Assembly: GCF_015142735.1 (NCBI RefSeq)
Contig: NZ_JACSPN010000010.1
Location: 50,517 to 114,516 of the forward strand
DNA length: 64,000 nucleotides
Direction: 5' to 3'
From: Oerskovia douganii
GTDB taxonomy: Bacteria; Actinomycetota; Actinomycetes; Actinomycetales; Cellulomonadaceae
How positions within the stretch are numbered: the stretch's first letter is position 1; every line of letters begins with the position of its first letter. Positions 17,280 to 25,826 of this stretch are shown here, piece by piece. Both the position numbers and the translations under genes were made by a program. Below the pieces are notes generated by a model. The model was not told the origin of the DNA. It worked only from the letters and a program-made list of their open reading frames with translations, and did not search any database.

Positions 17280-18329
17280 GTGGTGAGCGCGTACGAGGTC
17301 GGTCCGGACGGGTACGGCGAGCTGCTGTCACGGCTCAAGGAGCGGGTACGGGCGAGCCGGGTGCGCGCGGCCCGGTCGGCGAACACCGAGCTGTTGCGCC
17401 TGTACTGGTCGATCGGCAGGGACATCCTGGACCGCCAGGAGGCCGCGGGCTGGGGCACGAAGGTCGTCGACCGGCTCGCGGCGGACCTGCGGGCGGAGTT
17501 CCCGGACCAGCGGGGCTGGTCCCGGCGGAACCTGCTCTACATGCGCTCGGTCGCCCAGGCCTGGCCTGACGGAGAGGCATTCGTGCAACAGGCTGTTGCA
17601 CAACTGCCCTGGGGCCACGTGACCGTCCTGCTCTCCCGCCTCGACGACGCGACCGAGCGGGACTGGTACGCAGCCCAGGCGGCCGGACACGGCTGGTCCC
17701 GCGCCGTCCTGGAGAACCAGATCGCCTCGAAGGTCCACCAGCGCATCGGCGCCGCTCCCTCGAACTTCCCTGAGCTCCTCGTGCCGACCGACTCCGAGCT
17801 CGCGCAGCAGCTGGTCCGTGACCCCTACGTCTTCGACCACCTGGGCCTCAGCGGCCGCGTCCACGAACGCGACGTCGAGCAGGGCCTCATGGACAAGCTC
17901 CAGGAGACGCTGCTGGAGTTCGGGCACGGCATGGCGTTCGTCGGCCGCCAGGTCCGGTTCACCGTCGACGGCGACGAGCTCATCGTCGACCTGCTGCTGT
18001 TTCACGTCGAGCAGCTGCGCTACGTCGTCGTCGAGCTCAAGATCGGCCAGTTCGAGCCCGCGCACGTCGGCCAGCTCGGCACCTACGTCGCCCTCGTCGA
18101 CGACCGTCTCCGCAAACCCGACCGCCACTCCCCCACCGTCGGGATCCTGCTCGTCGCCGGCCGCAACGAAGCCATCGTCCGCTACGCCCTCGCCGGCGCC
18201 AGCGCACCGCTGGCCGTCGCGAACTACACCTACGACAACCTCCCACCCGCAGAACAAGCCGCCCTCCCCCGCGCCGACCAGCTCCAGGCGATCCTCGACC
18301 TCGACACCACCGCGCCGCACGACAGCTGA
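17280..18329 (+). CDS. YhcG/DUF1016-type PD-(D/E)XK nuclease domain protein
   Basis: 349 residues. N-terminal DUF1016 region: NTELLRLYWSIGRDILDRQ, GWGTKVVDRLAADLRAEFP, RGWSRRNLLYMRSVAQAWP, then LPWGHVTVLLSRL. The C-terminal nuclease fold has DGDELIVDLLLFH, VVVELKIGQFEPAHVGQLGTYV, giving the D-(E)-x-K-Q pattern. GTG start at 17280 (or GTG 17283). Such proteins are often found near restriction-modification or mobile genes; here none is adjacent, only a divergent TetR gene. DNA processing or defence is inferred. Patchy distribution in general suggests transfer. Confidence 0.9.
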   Translation: MVSAYEVGPDGYGELLSRLKERVRASRVRAARSANTELLRLYWSIGRDILDRQEAAGWGTKVVDRLAADLRAEFPDQRGWSRRNLLYMRSVAQAWPDGEAFVQQAVAQLPWGHVTVLLSRLDDATERDWYAAQAAGHGWSRAVLENQIASKVHQRIGAAPSNFPELLVPTDSELAQQLVRDPYVFDHLGLSGRVHERDVEQGLMDKLQETLLEFGHGMAFVGRQVRFTVDGDELIVDLLLFHVEQLRYVVVELKIGQFEPAHVGQLGTYVALVDDRLRKPDRHSPTVGILLVAGRNEAIVRYALAGASAPLAVANYTYDNLPPAEQAALPRADQLQAILDLDTTAPHDS

Positions 18330-18360
18330 AGACTCGCTCGACACCCGTCGCACCCTCGAA

Positions 18361-18380
18361 CCCCGACGTCCGCGTCGGGG
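18361..18380. terminator. Short hairpin terminator
   Basis: Perfect 8-bp stem CCCCGACG-TCCG-CGTCGGGG between the convergent YhcG-type and VanZ genes. Confidence 0.7.
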
Positions 18381-18386
18381 CCGGGA

Positions 18387-18902
18387 TCAGGGGAGGGCTG
18401 GCTGGTCAGCTGATTCGGCCATCCGTGCTGGCCGACGGTGTGCGGCCCAGATCGCGGCACCGGCGAGGAGAGCACCGATCGCGGCACCGATCGAGTTGGT
18501 GAGCCAGTCGTTCGTGTCGCACGAGCGACCGAGTGCGGGAGTCAGCGCCTGCACGAGCTCAACTGCGGCGGAACCCGCGACGCCACCGAGGAACGCGACC
18601 AGCGGGCGGCGGCTCGCGATCGCGGCGAGCAGGACGGGCGGCACGAAGAGGATCACGTTGGCCATGAGCTCGACGCGGCCGAACGTCGGCAGAGTCCACC
18701 CGACGGTGCACCTTTCGACGACCTCACGGCTGGTTGGGACGAGCGCGAGCAGCAGGGTCGGCACGAGCGAGATCCAGAACAGCGCCCAGGTGATGCGTGG
18801 ACGCCCGTAGAGCCACGCTCCTGCGAGGGGGCCGGTGATCAGAAGCAGAGCGAGGACCGCCGGGGAGAACCACGGGTACTGGACCAGGAGGGTAGAGATC
18901 AT
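18387..18902 (-). CDS. VanZ family membrane protein
   Basis: 171 residues with four or five hydrophobic segments. VanZ features: a conserved middle NVILFVPPVLLAAI, then GSAAVELVQAL (Glu-Leu-x-Gln) and RSCDTNDWLTNSIGAAIGALL, the Asp-rich D-x-x-D/N motif of the family. VanZ proteins are linked to teicoplanin tolerance or envelope functions, mostly unproven. The start at ATG 18902 gives a first membrane helix directly; the extension to 18944 lacks family similarity. Monocistronic. Confidence 0.88.
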   Translation of the reverse strand: MISTLLVQYPWFSPAVLALLLITGPLAGAWLYGRPRITWALFWISLVPTLLLALVPTSREVVERCTVGWTLPTFGRVELMANVILFVPPVLLAAIASRRPLVAFLGGVAGSAAVELVQALTPALGRSCDTNDWLTNSIGAAIGALLAGAAIWAAHRRPARMAESADQPALP

Positions 18903-19063
18903 GGTGCGAGGACGCTCCGGCTCGAATCGGGCACGAGCGCCCAAGAGTAGCCGTCATCATGCATCCCGACGCGAACGGTGGTGGCCGCCGCCGCGCATCG
19001 GCCGTCGATGGTGAGGCGCCCTGGCGCTACGCACATCCACGCGCCGGGCGTCGCCGCCGCCCC

Positions 19064-19139
19064 GGGAGACGGCAGCGGCCCCAGGAGACGGCAGCGGCCC
19101 CGGGAGACGGCAGCCGCCCCGGGAGACGGCAGCGGCCCC
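19064..19139. repeat. Four tandem 19-bp repeats
   Basis: Four copies of a 19-base unit (GGGAGACGGCAGCGGCCCC, with single-base changes) start at 19064, 19083, 19102 and 19121. The last copy supplies the left arm of the terminator hairpin at 19130-19165, so the array looks like a duplicated terminator arm. Too short and without spacers, so not CRISPR. Confidence 0.85.
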
Positions 19140-19165
19140 GGGACCTTCCGGTCCAGGGGCCGCTG
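19130..19165 (-). terminator. Terminator of the amino acid ABC operon
   Basis: Stem CAGCGGCCCC/GGGGCCGCTG plus an inner GGACC/GGTCC pair and a TTCC loop, 43 bases past the ATPase stop on the minus strand. Confidence 0.8.
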
Positions 19166-19207
19166 CTCACTCCTCGGTCGCCGCTGCGACCGCGTCCACC
19201 GTCGCGC

Positions 19208-20068
19208 CTACAGCACGTGCGCCAGGAACTCCCGGGTGCGCTCCTCGCGCGGGTTCGTCAGGACCTCGCGGGGGTCGCCCTGCTCGACGATCGCGCCGTC
19301 GTCCATGAACACCACGTGGTCGCCGACCTCGCGCGCGAAGCCGATCTCGTGGGTCACGACGATCATCGTCATGCCGCTCTCCGCGAGGTCGCGCATGACC
19401 GCGAGGACCTCGCCCACGAGCTCGGGGTCGAGCGCGGACGTCGGCTCGTCGAACAGCATGAGCTCGGGGTCCATCGCGAGAGCGCGCGCGATCGCGACAC
19501 GCTGCTGCTGACCGCCCGAGAGCTGCGCCGGGTAGTGGTCCATGCGGTCCGCCAGGCCGACGCGGGCGAGCAGCTCCTCGGCCCGCTCCTTGGCCTTCGC
19601 GCGGGAGAGCCCCCGCACCTGGACCGGGGCCTCCATGACGTTCTGGAGCGCCGTCATGTGGGGGAACAGGTTGAAGCGCTGGAACACCATGCCGATGCGT
19701 GAGCGCTGCTCCGCGATGACCTTGGGGTGCAGCCGGTGCAGGCGCTTGGTCCCGTTCTTCTCGACCTCGCGGTACCCGATCAGGTCGCCGTCGACGTAGA
19801 TGCGGCCGGCCGTGAGGTCCTCGAGCTCGTTGATGCAGCGCAGCAGCGTGGACTTGCCCGATCCGGACGGCCCCAGCACGACGCACACCGAGCCGCGCGG
19901 CACCTCCAGGTCCACGCCCTTGAGGACGTGCAGGTCGCCGAACATCTTGTGCACCCCGACGATCTCCACCATGGGTGCGGCGTCCGCGTCGGCGCGCGAC
20001 GCCGTCGGGCCTGCTGCCGCGGCGGCGGCCGCTGCGCCGGAGGGGCGGTCGAGAGCGTCCGCGGTCAC
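19208..20068 (-). CDS. Polar amino acid ABC transporter ATP-binding protein
   Basis: 286 residues; energises amino acid import with the permease upstream. An Ala-rich N-terminal extension of about 30 residues precedes the ATPase: Walker [11 protein letters not shown]-loop [13 protein letters not shown], signature [15 protein letters not shown], Walker [16 protein letters not shown]-loop VVTHEIGFA. The [14 protein letters not shown] and [10 protein letters not shown] stretches place it in the GlnQ/HisP clade. GTG start at 20068 overlaps the permease stop (GTGA), so translation is coupled. Last gene of the operon, followed by a strong hairpin. Confidence 0.95.
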   Translation of the reverse strand: MTADALDRPSGAAAAAAAAGPTASRADADAAPMVEIVGVHKMFGDLHVLKGVDLEVPRGSVCVVLGPSGSGKSTLLRCINELEDLTAGRIYVDGDLIGYREVEKNGTKRLHRLHPKVIAEQRSRIGMVFQRFNLFPHMTALQNVMEAPVQVRGLSRAKAKERAEELLARVGLADRMDHYPAQLSGGQQQRVAIARALAMDPELMLFDEPTSALDPELVGEVLAVMRDLAESGMTMIVVTHEIGFAREVGDHVVFMDDGAIVEQGDPREVLTNPREERTREFLAHVL

Positions 20069-21108
20069 GGGGTCACCTCCAGGAAGGGGTCGGCGTTCGC
20101 GGTCGTGCCCGACGCCGCTATCGCCTCCTGCTTGCTCGGCTTCTTGGGGCCCTTGCCCGGCTTGCGACGACGCGACGACCCCGTCGACGAGCCGAAACCG
20201 CGCCCGTAGTACTGCTCGATGTAGTGCTGGCCGACCATGAGGATGCTCGTGATCAGCAGGTACCAGATCGCCGCGACCATGAGGAGCGGGATCGGGAGGA
20301 AGATGCGGTTCGCGATCGCGCTCGACGCGAACGTCAGGTCGAGGCTGAACGGCACCGCGAGGACCAGCGACGTGGTCTTGAGCATCGAGATGGTCTCGTT
20401 GCCCGTCGGGGGGACGATCACGCGCATGGCCTGCGGCAGGATGATGCGCCGCAGGATCTTGCCGTCCTTCATGCCCAGGGCCTTCGCAGCCTCGGCCTGG
20501 CCCGGGTCCACCGAGCCCAGGCCTGCGCGGACGATCTCCGCGAGGTACGCGGCCTCGTTGAGCGCCAGGCCCAGGATCGCGGCGCGCGCGGCCGTGAAGA
20601 GGTCCGCGGTGTCGAACACGAACCACTCCGGCCCGAACGGGATGCCCAGGCTGAGCTTCGGGTACAGCACCGAGATGAGACCCCAGAACACGAGCTGCGT
20701 GTAGATGGGGGTGCCCCGGAAGAACCAGATGTAGAACCAGCTCGTCGCGCGCATGACCGGGTTGTCCGAGCGGCGCATGACCGCCAGGATCACCGCGAGC
20801 ACGACCGCGATGGCCATCGAGGAGAACGTCAGGATCAGGGTCCAGCCCACGCCGCGCATGATCTGCACGTCCCGCAGGTAGAGCCAGACGACGTCCCACC
20901 GGAACTTGTCGTTCGTGACCAGGCCGTGCACGGCCATGGCCGCGAGGACCAGGAGGACCACGGCCGCCGCCCAGCGCCCCGGCCGGGGCACCGGGACCGC
21001 GTGGATGCGGTCCGGTATCCGGTCGGCGGGCACGGTCGCCGTGCCGTGGCTCGTGGAGCCACGGCTCGGGGAACCGTCGGGGGTCGGGGTGCTGGGCGGC
21101 TGGGCCAT
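20065..21108 (-). CDS. Polar amino acid ABC transporter permease
   Basis: 347 residues, HisM/GlnP family. A polar N-terminus (45 residues) precedes about six membrane helices. Family features: [35 protein letters not shown], and the EAA loop [22 protein letters not shown] followed by [21 protein letters not shown]. The basic C-terminal 45 residues are an extension. ATG 21108 follows GAGGTAGCC. Only 29 bases separate it from the binding-protein gene upstream, with which it forms an operon. A single permease type suggests a homodimeric channel. Confidence 0.95.
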   Translation of the reverse strand: MAQPPSTPTPDGSPSRGSTSHGTATVPADRIPDRIHAVPVPRPGRWAAAVVLLVLAAMAVHGLVTNDKFRWDVVWLYLRDVQIMRGVGWTLILTFSSMAIAVVLAVILAVMRRSDNPVMRATSWFYIWFFRGTPIYTQLVFWGLISVLYPKLSLGIPFGPEWFVFDTADLFTAARAAILGLALNEAAYLAEIVRAGLGSVDPGQAEAAKALGMKDGKILRRIILPQAMRVIVPPTGNETISMLKTTSLVLAVPFSLDLTFASSAIANRIFLPIPLLMVAAIWYLLITSILMVGQHYIEQYYGRGFGSSTGSSRRRKPGKGPKKPSKQEAIAASGTTANADPFLEVTP

Positions 21109-21137
21109 GGCTACCTCTGTTCTGTCAGGGGATCAGC

Positions 21138-22079
21138 TCAGGAGACCACGGGGTTGAGCTCGGCCGTGGTGACCGCGCCCGAGGTGTTGCCCCAGGCGTC
21201 GAGGATCGTCGTGTAGTCGCTGTCGTCGATGAGCTTCTGCACCGCGGCCTGCACGGCCTGCGCGAGCGCGGTGTCGTCCTTGGCGATCGCGATGCCGTGC
21301 AGCGAGTCGGCGAAGATGTCGCCGAGCTGCTCGATCTGGCCGTCGGTCTGGGTCACGGCGTACGCCACGACCTGCGAGTCCGCGTACATGACGTCGGCCT
21401 TGCCACCCACCAGGTTGGTCGTGACGTCGGCCTGGCTCGCGTAGCGCAGCGGCGTGATCTCGGGCTTGCCGGCCGCCTCGCACTCCGCCATCAGCTCGTC
21501 GAGCGCGTCGTCCTCGACCGTCCCCGTCTGGACCGCGATGCTCAGGCCGCACACGTCGGAGGGGTCGACGTCCTTGGGGTTGCCCGCGGCCACGGCGTAC
21601 GCCTCGCCCGCGCGGAAGTAGCTGACCATGTTGACCTCGGCCAGGCGCTCCGGGGTGATGGTGAAGCCCGAGACGCCGATGTCGTACTTCGAGCCGATCG
21701 CCGGGATGATCGCGGAGAAGTCGGCGTTGGACACCTCGACGTCGAGGCCGAGCACCGCTCCGACGGCCTTCGCCAGGTCGACGTCGTAGCCCACGATCGT
21801 CTTGCCGTCCTCGCCGATGAACTCGGCCGGGGCGTACGTCGCGTTGGTGCCCACCGTCAGGGTGCCGGCCTCGACGACGTCGGCGGGGAGCATCGCGGCG
21901 ATCGCGTCGTCCTTGGCGATGCTCGACGGGTCGAACGACGCCGCGGCCGAGCCGCCGTCGGTGGGCGAGGTGCCCGAGCCGGTCGAGGCGTCGGTGCACG
22001 CCGTGAGCGCGAACGTCGCGGCGAGGGCGGTGAGGGCGGTGAGGACGGGCAGCCTGCGCATGGGGGTCTCTCGTTTCAT
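21138..22079 (-). CDS. Amino acid ABC transporter substrate-binding lipoprotein (copy 1)
   Basis: 313 residues, solute-binding family 3. Signal peptide with lipobox LTAC (Cys about residue 28), Ser/Thr-rich linker, then TLTVGTNATYAPAEFIGEDGKTIVGYDVDLAKAV broken into the usual family opening, KYDIGVSGFTITPERLAEVN, SIAVQTGTVEDDAL and the closing strand DDSDYTTILDAWGN. GGAG precedes the ATG at 22079; an internal ATG gives a shorter signal. First gene of the importer operon. About half the residues match copy 2 at 22326, by inspection. Confidence 0.94.
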   Translation of the reverse strand: MKRETPMRRLPVLTALTALAATFALTACTDASTGSGTSPTDGGSAAASFDPSSIAKDDAIAAMLPADVVEAGTLTVGTNATYAPAEFIGEDGKTIVGYDVDLAKAVGAVLGLDVEVSNADFSAIIPAIGSKYDIGVSGFTITPERLAEVNMVSYFRAGEAYAVAAGNPKDVDPSDVCGLSIAVQTGTVEDDALDELMAECEAAGKPEITPLRYASQADVTTNLVGGKADVMYADSQVVAYAVTQTDGQIEQLGDIFADSLHGIAIAKDDTALAQAVQAAVQKLIDDSDYTTILDAWGNTSGAVTTAELNPVVS

Positions 22080-22257
22080 GGTGGTGAGCTCCGGCGCCGA
22101 CCTCAGGGGGGTGGGTCACACGCCGCGCAACGCGGGCAGCACGGAGCGGCGCCGCACCGTTGCCCACCCAGTTTCCCGCGCGGGCGCCCGGACTGGCAAA
22201 ACGGCGCCTCCCACCGGGTCCGTCCGGGCCCCGCACCGAGGTCCGGTCACCCGCGCA

Positions 22258-22301
22258 CGAGGTCGGTCAGGGAGCTGGGCACAGCCGCCTGACCGACCTC
22301 G
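22258..22301 (-). terminator. Terminator after binding-protein copy 2
   Basis: Perfect 14-bp stem (22258-22271 CGAGGTCGGTCAGG with 22288-22301) and a 16-base loop, 24 bases past the copy 2 stop. It isolates copy 2 from the downstream importer operon. Confidence 0.85.
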
Positions 22302-22325
22302 GGCTCGGTGCACCCGAGGAACGGC

Positions 22326-23255
22326 TCAGGACACCGGCGGGTTGACCACGGCCTCGTCCAGAGCACCGTCCGCGTTGCCCCACGAGGCCAGGATGTCGGT
22401 GAACGTGCCGTCCTCCATGAGGACCGTGAGCGCGGCCTGGATCGCGGCCGCGAGCTCGGTGTCGGCCTTCGCGGTCACGATGCCCTGGGGAGCCGAGTCG
22501 AACACCTCGCCGATCTGCTCGATCTCTCCCTTGGTCTGCTCGACCGCGTACGACACGATGGGCGAGTCCGCGTACATGATGTCGGCCTTGCCGCCCACGA
22601 GGTTGGTGGTGGCGTCCGCCTGGTTGTCGTAGCGCAGGATCTGGAGCGGCTGCTCGCCGTCCTCCTCGCACGTCGTGCTGATCTCGGCCGCGCCCTCCTC
22701 CTCGACCGTGCCCGTCTGGACCGCGACGGTCAGGCCGCAGATGTTCGCCGGGTCGACGTCCTTGGGGTTGCCCTTCTGGACGGAGAACGCCTCGCCCGCG
22801 TTGAAGTAGCTGATCATGTTGGCCTCGGCCATGCGCTCGGCCGTGATCGTGAACGACGAGATCCCGACGTCGTACTTGGAGCCCAGGGCCGGGATGATGC
22901 CCGGGAAGTCGGCCGACTCGATCACGACCTCGAGCCCCAGGACGGCACCGACGGCCGAGATGATGTCGATGTCGTAGCCGACGGGCGTGGAGCCGTCCGA
23001 CGCGATGAACTCGGCCGGCGCGTACTCGGTGTTCGACGCGACGACGAGCTGTCCGGCGCTCGCGACGTCCGCCGGCAGCAGCGCTGCTGCGGCGTCGTCC
23101 TTCTGCACCGACGTGAGGTCGAAGGGTGCTTCCGTCGCGGTCTCCGCGGAGGTCCCGGTCGACGGGGAGTCGGAGGGCTGCGAGGCGTCGGTGCAGGCCG
23201 TGAGGGCCAGGGTCGCCGCGGCCGTGACGGCGACGAGGAGAGGCATCTTGCGCAT
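22326..23255 (-). CDS. Amino acid ABC transporter substrate-binding lipoprotein (copy 2)
   Basis: 309 residues, solute-binding family 3, clear paralogue of the gene at 21138: shared LTACTDAS lipobox region, NTEYAPAEFI, KYDVGISSFTITAERMAEAN, GGKADIMYADSPIVSYAVEQT, and SWGNADGA. Differences cluster in ligand-pocket loops, for example CEEDGEQPLQILRYDNQAD, so the ligand range may differ. No permease of its own; it is separated from copy 1 by a terminator and a 246-base spacer and so is a separate transcript that probably shares the downstream permease. Confidence 0.93.
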   Translation of the reverse strand: MRKMPLLVAVTAAATLALTACTDASQPSDSPSTGTSAETATEAPFDLTSVQKDDAAAALLPADVASAGQLVVASNTEYAPAEFIASDGSTPVGYDIDIISAVGAVLGLEVVIESADFPGIIPALGSKYDVGISSFTITAERMAEANMISYFNAGEAFSVQKGNPKDVDPANICGLTVAVQTGTVEEEGAAEISTTCEEDGEQPLQILRYDNQADATTNLVGGKADIMYADSPIVSYAVEQTKGEIEQIGEVFDSAPQGIVTAKADTELAAAIQAALTVLMEDGTFTDILASWGNADGALDEAVVNPPVS

Positions 23256-23285
23256 GAGGGCTCCGATCGGGTGGGTACGTCGTGG

Positions 23286-23323
23286 CGCGTCACTCTAGGG
23301 CGCATACGTCTCGCCCGCGTCAC
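23286..23323 (-). promoter_or_regulatory. Candidate promoter of binding-protein copy 2
   Basis: On the minus strand a TAGAGT box (23292-23297) lies about 37 bases before the start codon. It is flanked by two direct copies of GTGACGCG (plus-strand CGCGTCAC at 23286-23293 and 23316-23323), 30 bases apart. The second copy falls where a -35 element or activator would bind. Confidence 0.35.
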
Positions 23324-23807
23324 GGAGGGGTTTCGGTTCGACACCGGACGGGCCCCGGCACCGGCGTCCCCCGGGGCCCGGCAGGGACCCCGACGGCGTC
23401 GCTCGCCCCCTCCGGACCGCCCCCGGACAGCCATCCTGTAAAAAGAGAGCGCCCCTTACCTATCGGTTGCGCTACTGTCGGCGCGCACCGACAGACGGCC
23501 GCCACCGGCGGCGGCCGCACCGATCCGGAGGGAGCCGCCCGTGCCACGAACACCCCTGTGCCACCGTCGGGTCCCGTCGCCCTCCCACCCCCGGACGGAC
23601 CTCCCCGGATGACGGGGCGCGCAGTGCTCGCTCGGCAGGCTCACCGGAGCCGACCAGCGCCGCTCAGCGCCCGCCCCACCCCACCCGCAGCCGCGCCCGC
23701 CCCCTCGACGTGAGCGGCGCCGTCGGGCTGCCCTGCCGCCCGCCGCGCCGTCCGCCGCGGTACGAGGCGCCCACCGACCGTCCCGTCCCACCCACCGGAG
23801 GAACCCG
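23324..23807. other. Long leader/intergenic region before the ABC exporter
   Basis: Contains a short A-rich patch near 23440, a TACTGT box at 23473-23478, and a 23-codon frame at 23541-23612 (GTG start behind GGAGGGAG, peptide beginning MPRTPLCHRR). The rest is Pro/Arg-coding-like in all frames and holds no gene I can support. The 330-base distance from the TACTGT box to the exporter start suggests a regulated leader. Confidence 0.4.
23541..23612 (+). CDS. Possible 23-residue leader peptide
   Basis: GTG at 23541 has GGAGGGAG with eight-base spacing, followed by MPRTPLCHRRVPSPSHPRTD and three more residues before TGA at 23610-23612. It lies upstream of the ABC exporter genes. It could be a leader peptide or a chance frame; composition (Arg/Pro/Ser) is like background, so evidence is thin. 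Confidence 0.2.
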   Translation: MPRTPLCHRRVPSPSHPRTDLPG

Positions 23808-25826
23808 ATGACCGACGACCCACCCGTGCACCCGCCCACGGCCGGCCCCCGCCGCACGTCCGCCCTCCGGGCCGTGCTCGCGGCCCGCGCCTCGCGCTGG
23901 ACCGACCTCGCGCAGCTCCTGCCGCAGGCGGGCAGGCCGCTCGTCGCCGCGGCCGCGCTGCTCAACGTCCTGCTGGGGCTGCTGCCGCTCGCGTTCATCG
24001 TCCTGGTGGGCTACGTCCTGTACCTCGTCCCGCAGGTCGCGGCCTCCCCCGGGGCCGACGGCGGCAGCGGACAGGCGGGCTGGTCGGACCTGCTGACCGC
24101 CCTCGGCCTCGCCGTCGGCGTGTTCGTCGTCCAGCAGGTCCTCGCCCCGTTCCAGGCGGGCGTGACCGAGGTCATCGCGCGCCGCGTCGACGAGCACTGC
24201 ATCGACCGGCTCATGACGGCCGCGCTGCACGACGCCCCGCTCGACGCGCTCCAGCAGCCCGAGGCCCTCGACCTGCTGGCCGAGGCGCGCGCCGCCTTCG
24301 CACGCCAGGCCCGCCCGCCGGGCGACGCGGCCGCGGCACTGCTGTCGCTCCTGGCGCGCTACGTCCAGCTCGTCGGCGCGGTCGTGCTCGTGGGCATCGT
24401 GGTGTCGCCGCTCGCAGGCATCGTGATCGGTGCGACCGCGCTCGCGATCCGGTTCGGGGTCCGCGGGACGCTCGGGAAGTTCGCGGACATGTGGGACTCG
24501 CTGGCAGGGTCGCGTCGCAAGGTCTTCTACCTGCGGGACCTCGCCACGGGCTCGCGCGCCGCCAAGGAGATCCGCCTCCTGGGTCTGCTCCCCTGGGTCC
24601 GTGCACGCCTGCGCTCCGACACGATGGCGGCCTACGAGCCCGCGTGGGCCGGGAGCCGCAAGCTCCAGTTCTGGCCCATGATCGGCCTGTCCGGCGTGGG
24701 CCTCGTGGGTGGCGCGGTCGTCCTCGTGCTCGTCGCCGACGCCGCGGCGTCGGGCCGCCTGAACCTGTTCGAGCTGGGCGTCGCGCTCCAGGCCGTGCTC
24801 ATCCCCATGCGGTTCGGCGTGTACTTCCCCGAGGCCGACGTGCAGACCCAGTTCGGTCTGCACTCGTACCACGCCCTGCGCACGTTCGAGCGGCAGATCG
24901 CGTCGGCCCGGCCCGTGCGGTCCGCCGCCCCCGTCCCCGTGCGGCGACCTGAGCAGGGCATCCGCTTCGAGGGCGTGCGCTTCCGCTACTCCGACGACAC
25001 CCCGTGGGTGCTCGACGGCCTCGACCTCGAGCTCGGCGCCGGGCAGTCCACGGCGATCGTGGGCCTCAACGGCGCGGGCAAGACCACGCTCGTCAAGCTC
25101 CTGGCCCGGCTCTACGAGCCGACCGAGGGCAGGATCCTGGTCGACGGCGTCGACCTGCGCGAGCTCGACACGCAGGACTGGCAGCGTCAGCTCGCGCTGA
25201 TCTTCCAGGACTACGTGCGCTACGAGCTCTCGGCCGCCGAGAACATCGGCCTGGGCGCGCCCGCGCTGCTCGACGACCGTGAGGCCATCGAGGCCGCGGC
25301 CCGCAAGGCCGGGGCGCTCGACGTGCTGAGCGGCCTGCCGCAGGGTCTCGACACCACGCTGTCCCGCCGCTACCCCGGCGGGCGCGACCTGTCGGGCGGT
25401 CAGTGGCAGCGGGTCGCGCTCGCCCGGGCGCTCCTCGCGATCCGGGGCGGCTCGTCCGTCCTGGTGCTCGACGAGCCGACGGCGCAGCTCGACGTGCGCG
25501 CCGAGGCCGAGTTCTTCGACCGGTTCCTCGCGACCACGGAGAACATCACGAGCGTGGTCATCTCGCACCGCTTCTCGACCGTCCGCCACGCGGACCGGAT
25601 CGCGGTGATCGAGCACGGTCGCGTGATCGAGTGCGGCGACCACGTCGAGCTCGTGGCGCTCGGGGGCCGGTACGCCGACCTGTTCGAGCTCCAGGCGCAG
25701 CGCTTCCGCGACACGGCCGCCGTGGGCGCCGTGCCCGGTCCGCACGCCGCGCCCCAGGGCGAACCCGATCCCGCGGCCGACGCCGCGGAGCCCGTCCCCG
25801 CCGCGCAGAAGGAGAACGCCTCGTGA
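23808..25826 (+). CDS. ABC exporter half-transporter A (permease-ATPase fusion)
   Basis: 672 residues. Membrane domain about 40-330 with five or six helices, then ATPase: Walker A GLNGAGKTTL near residue 418, Q-loop LIFQDYVRYELS, signature LSGGQWQRVALARAL near 530, Walker B VLVLDEPTAQLD, H-loop ISHRFSTVRHAD. The GQWQR form of the signature is common in exporters of peptides and lipids in Gram-positives. An Ala/Pro-rich C-terminal tail of 35 residues is unusual. GGAGG precedes ATG 23808. Its stop overlaps half-transporter B by GTGA, so a heterodimer is likely. No protease domain, so it is not a leader-cleaving bacteriocin exporter. Cargo unknown. Confidence 0.92.
   Translation: MTDDPPVHPPTAGPRRTSALRAVLAARASRWTDLAQLLPQAGRPLVAAAALLNVLLGLLPLAFIVLVGYVLYLVPQVAASPGADGGSGQAGWSDLLTALGLAVGVFVVQQVLAPFQAGVTEVIARRVDEHCIDRLMTAALHDAPLDALQQPEALDLLAEARAAFARQARPPGDAAAALLSLLARYVQLVGAVVLVGIVVSPLAGIVIGATALAIRFGVRGTLGKFADMWDSLAGSRRKVFYLRDLATGSRAAKEIRLLGLLPWVRARLRSDTMAAYEPAWAGSRKLQFWPMIGLSGVGLVGGAVVLVLVADAAASGRLNLFELGVALQAVLIPMRFGVYFPEADVQTQFGLHSYHALRTFERQIASARPVRSAAPVPVRRPEQGIRFEGVRFRYSDDTPWVLDGLDLELGAGQSTAIVGLNGAGKTTLVKLLARLYEPTEGRILVDGVDLRELDTQDWQRQLALIFQDYVRYELSAAENIGLGAPALLDDREAIEAAARKAGALDVLSGLPQGLDTTLSRRYPGGRDLSGGQWQRVALARALLAIRGGSSVLVLDEPTAQLDVRAEAEFFDRFLATTENITSVVISHRFSTVRHADRIAVIEHGRVIECGDHVELVALGGRYADLFELQAQRFRDTAAVGAVPGPHAAPQGEPDPAADAAEPVPAAQKENAS

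Noticed and set aside
16410..18380. A defence island around the YhcG-type nuclease
   Set aside because: No restriction-modification, phage or mobile gene is adjacent; only a TetR regulator and envelope proteins.
19064..19139. CRISPR-like repeats
   Set aside because: Only four contiguous 19-bp copies, no spacers and no cas gene; they duplicate a terminator arm.
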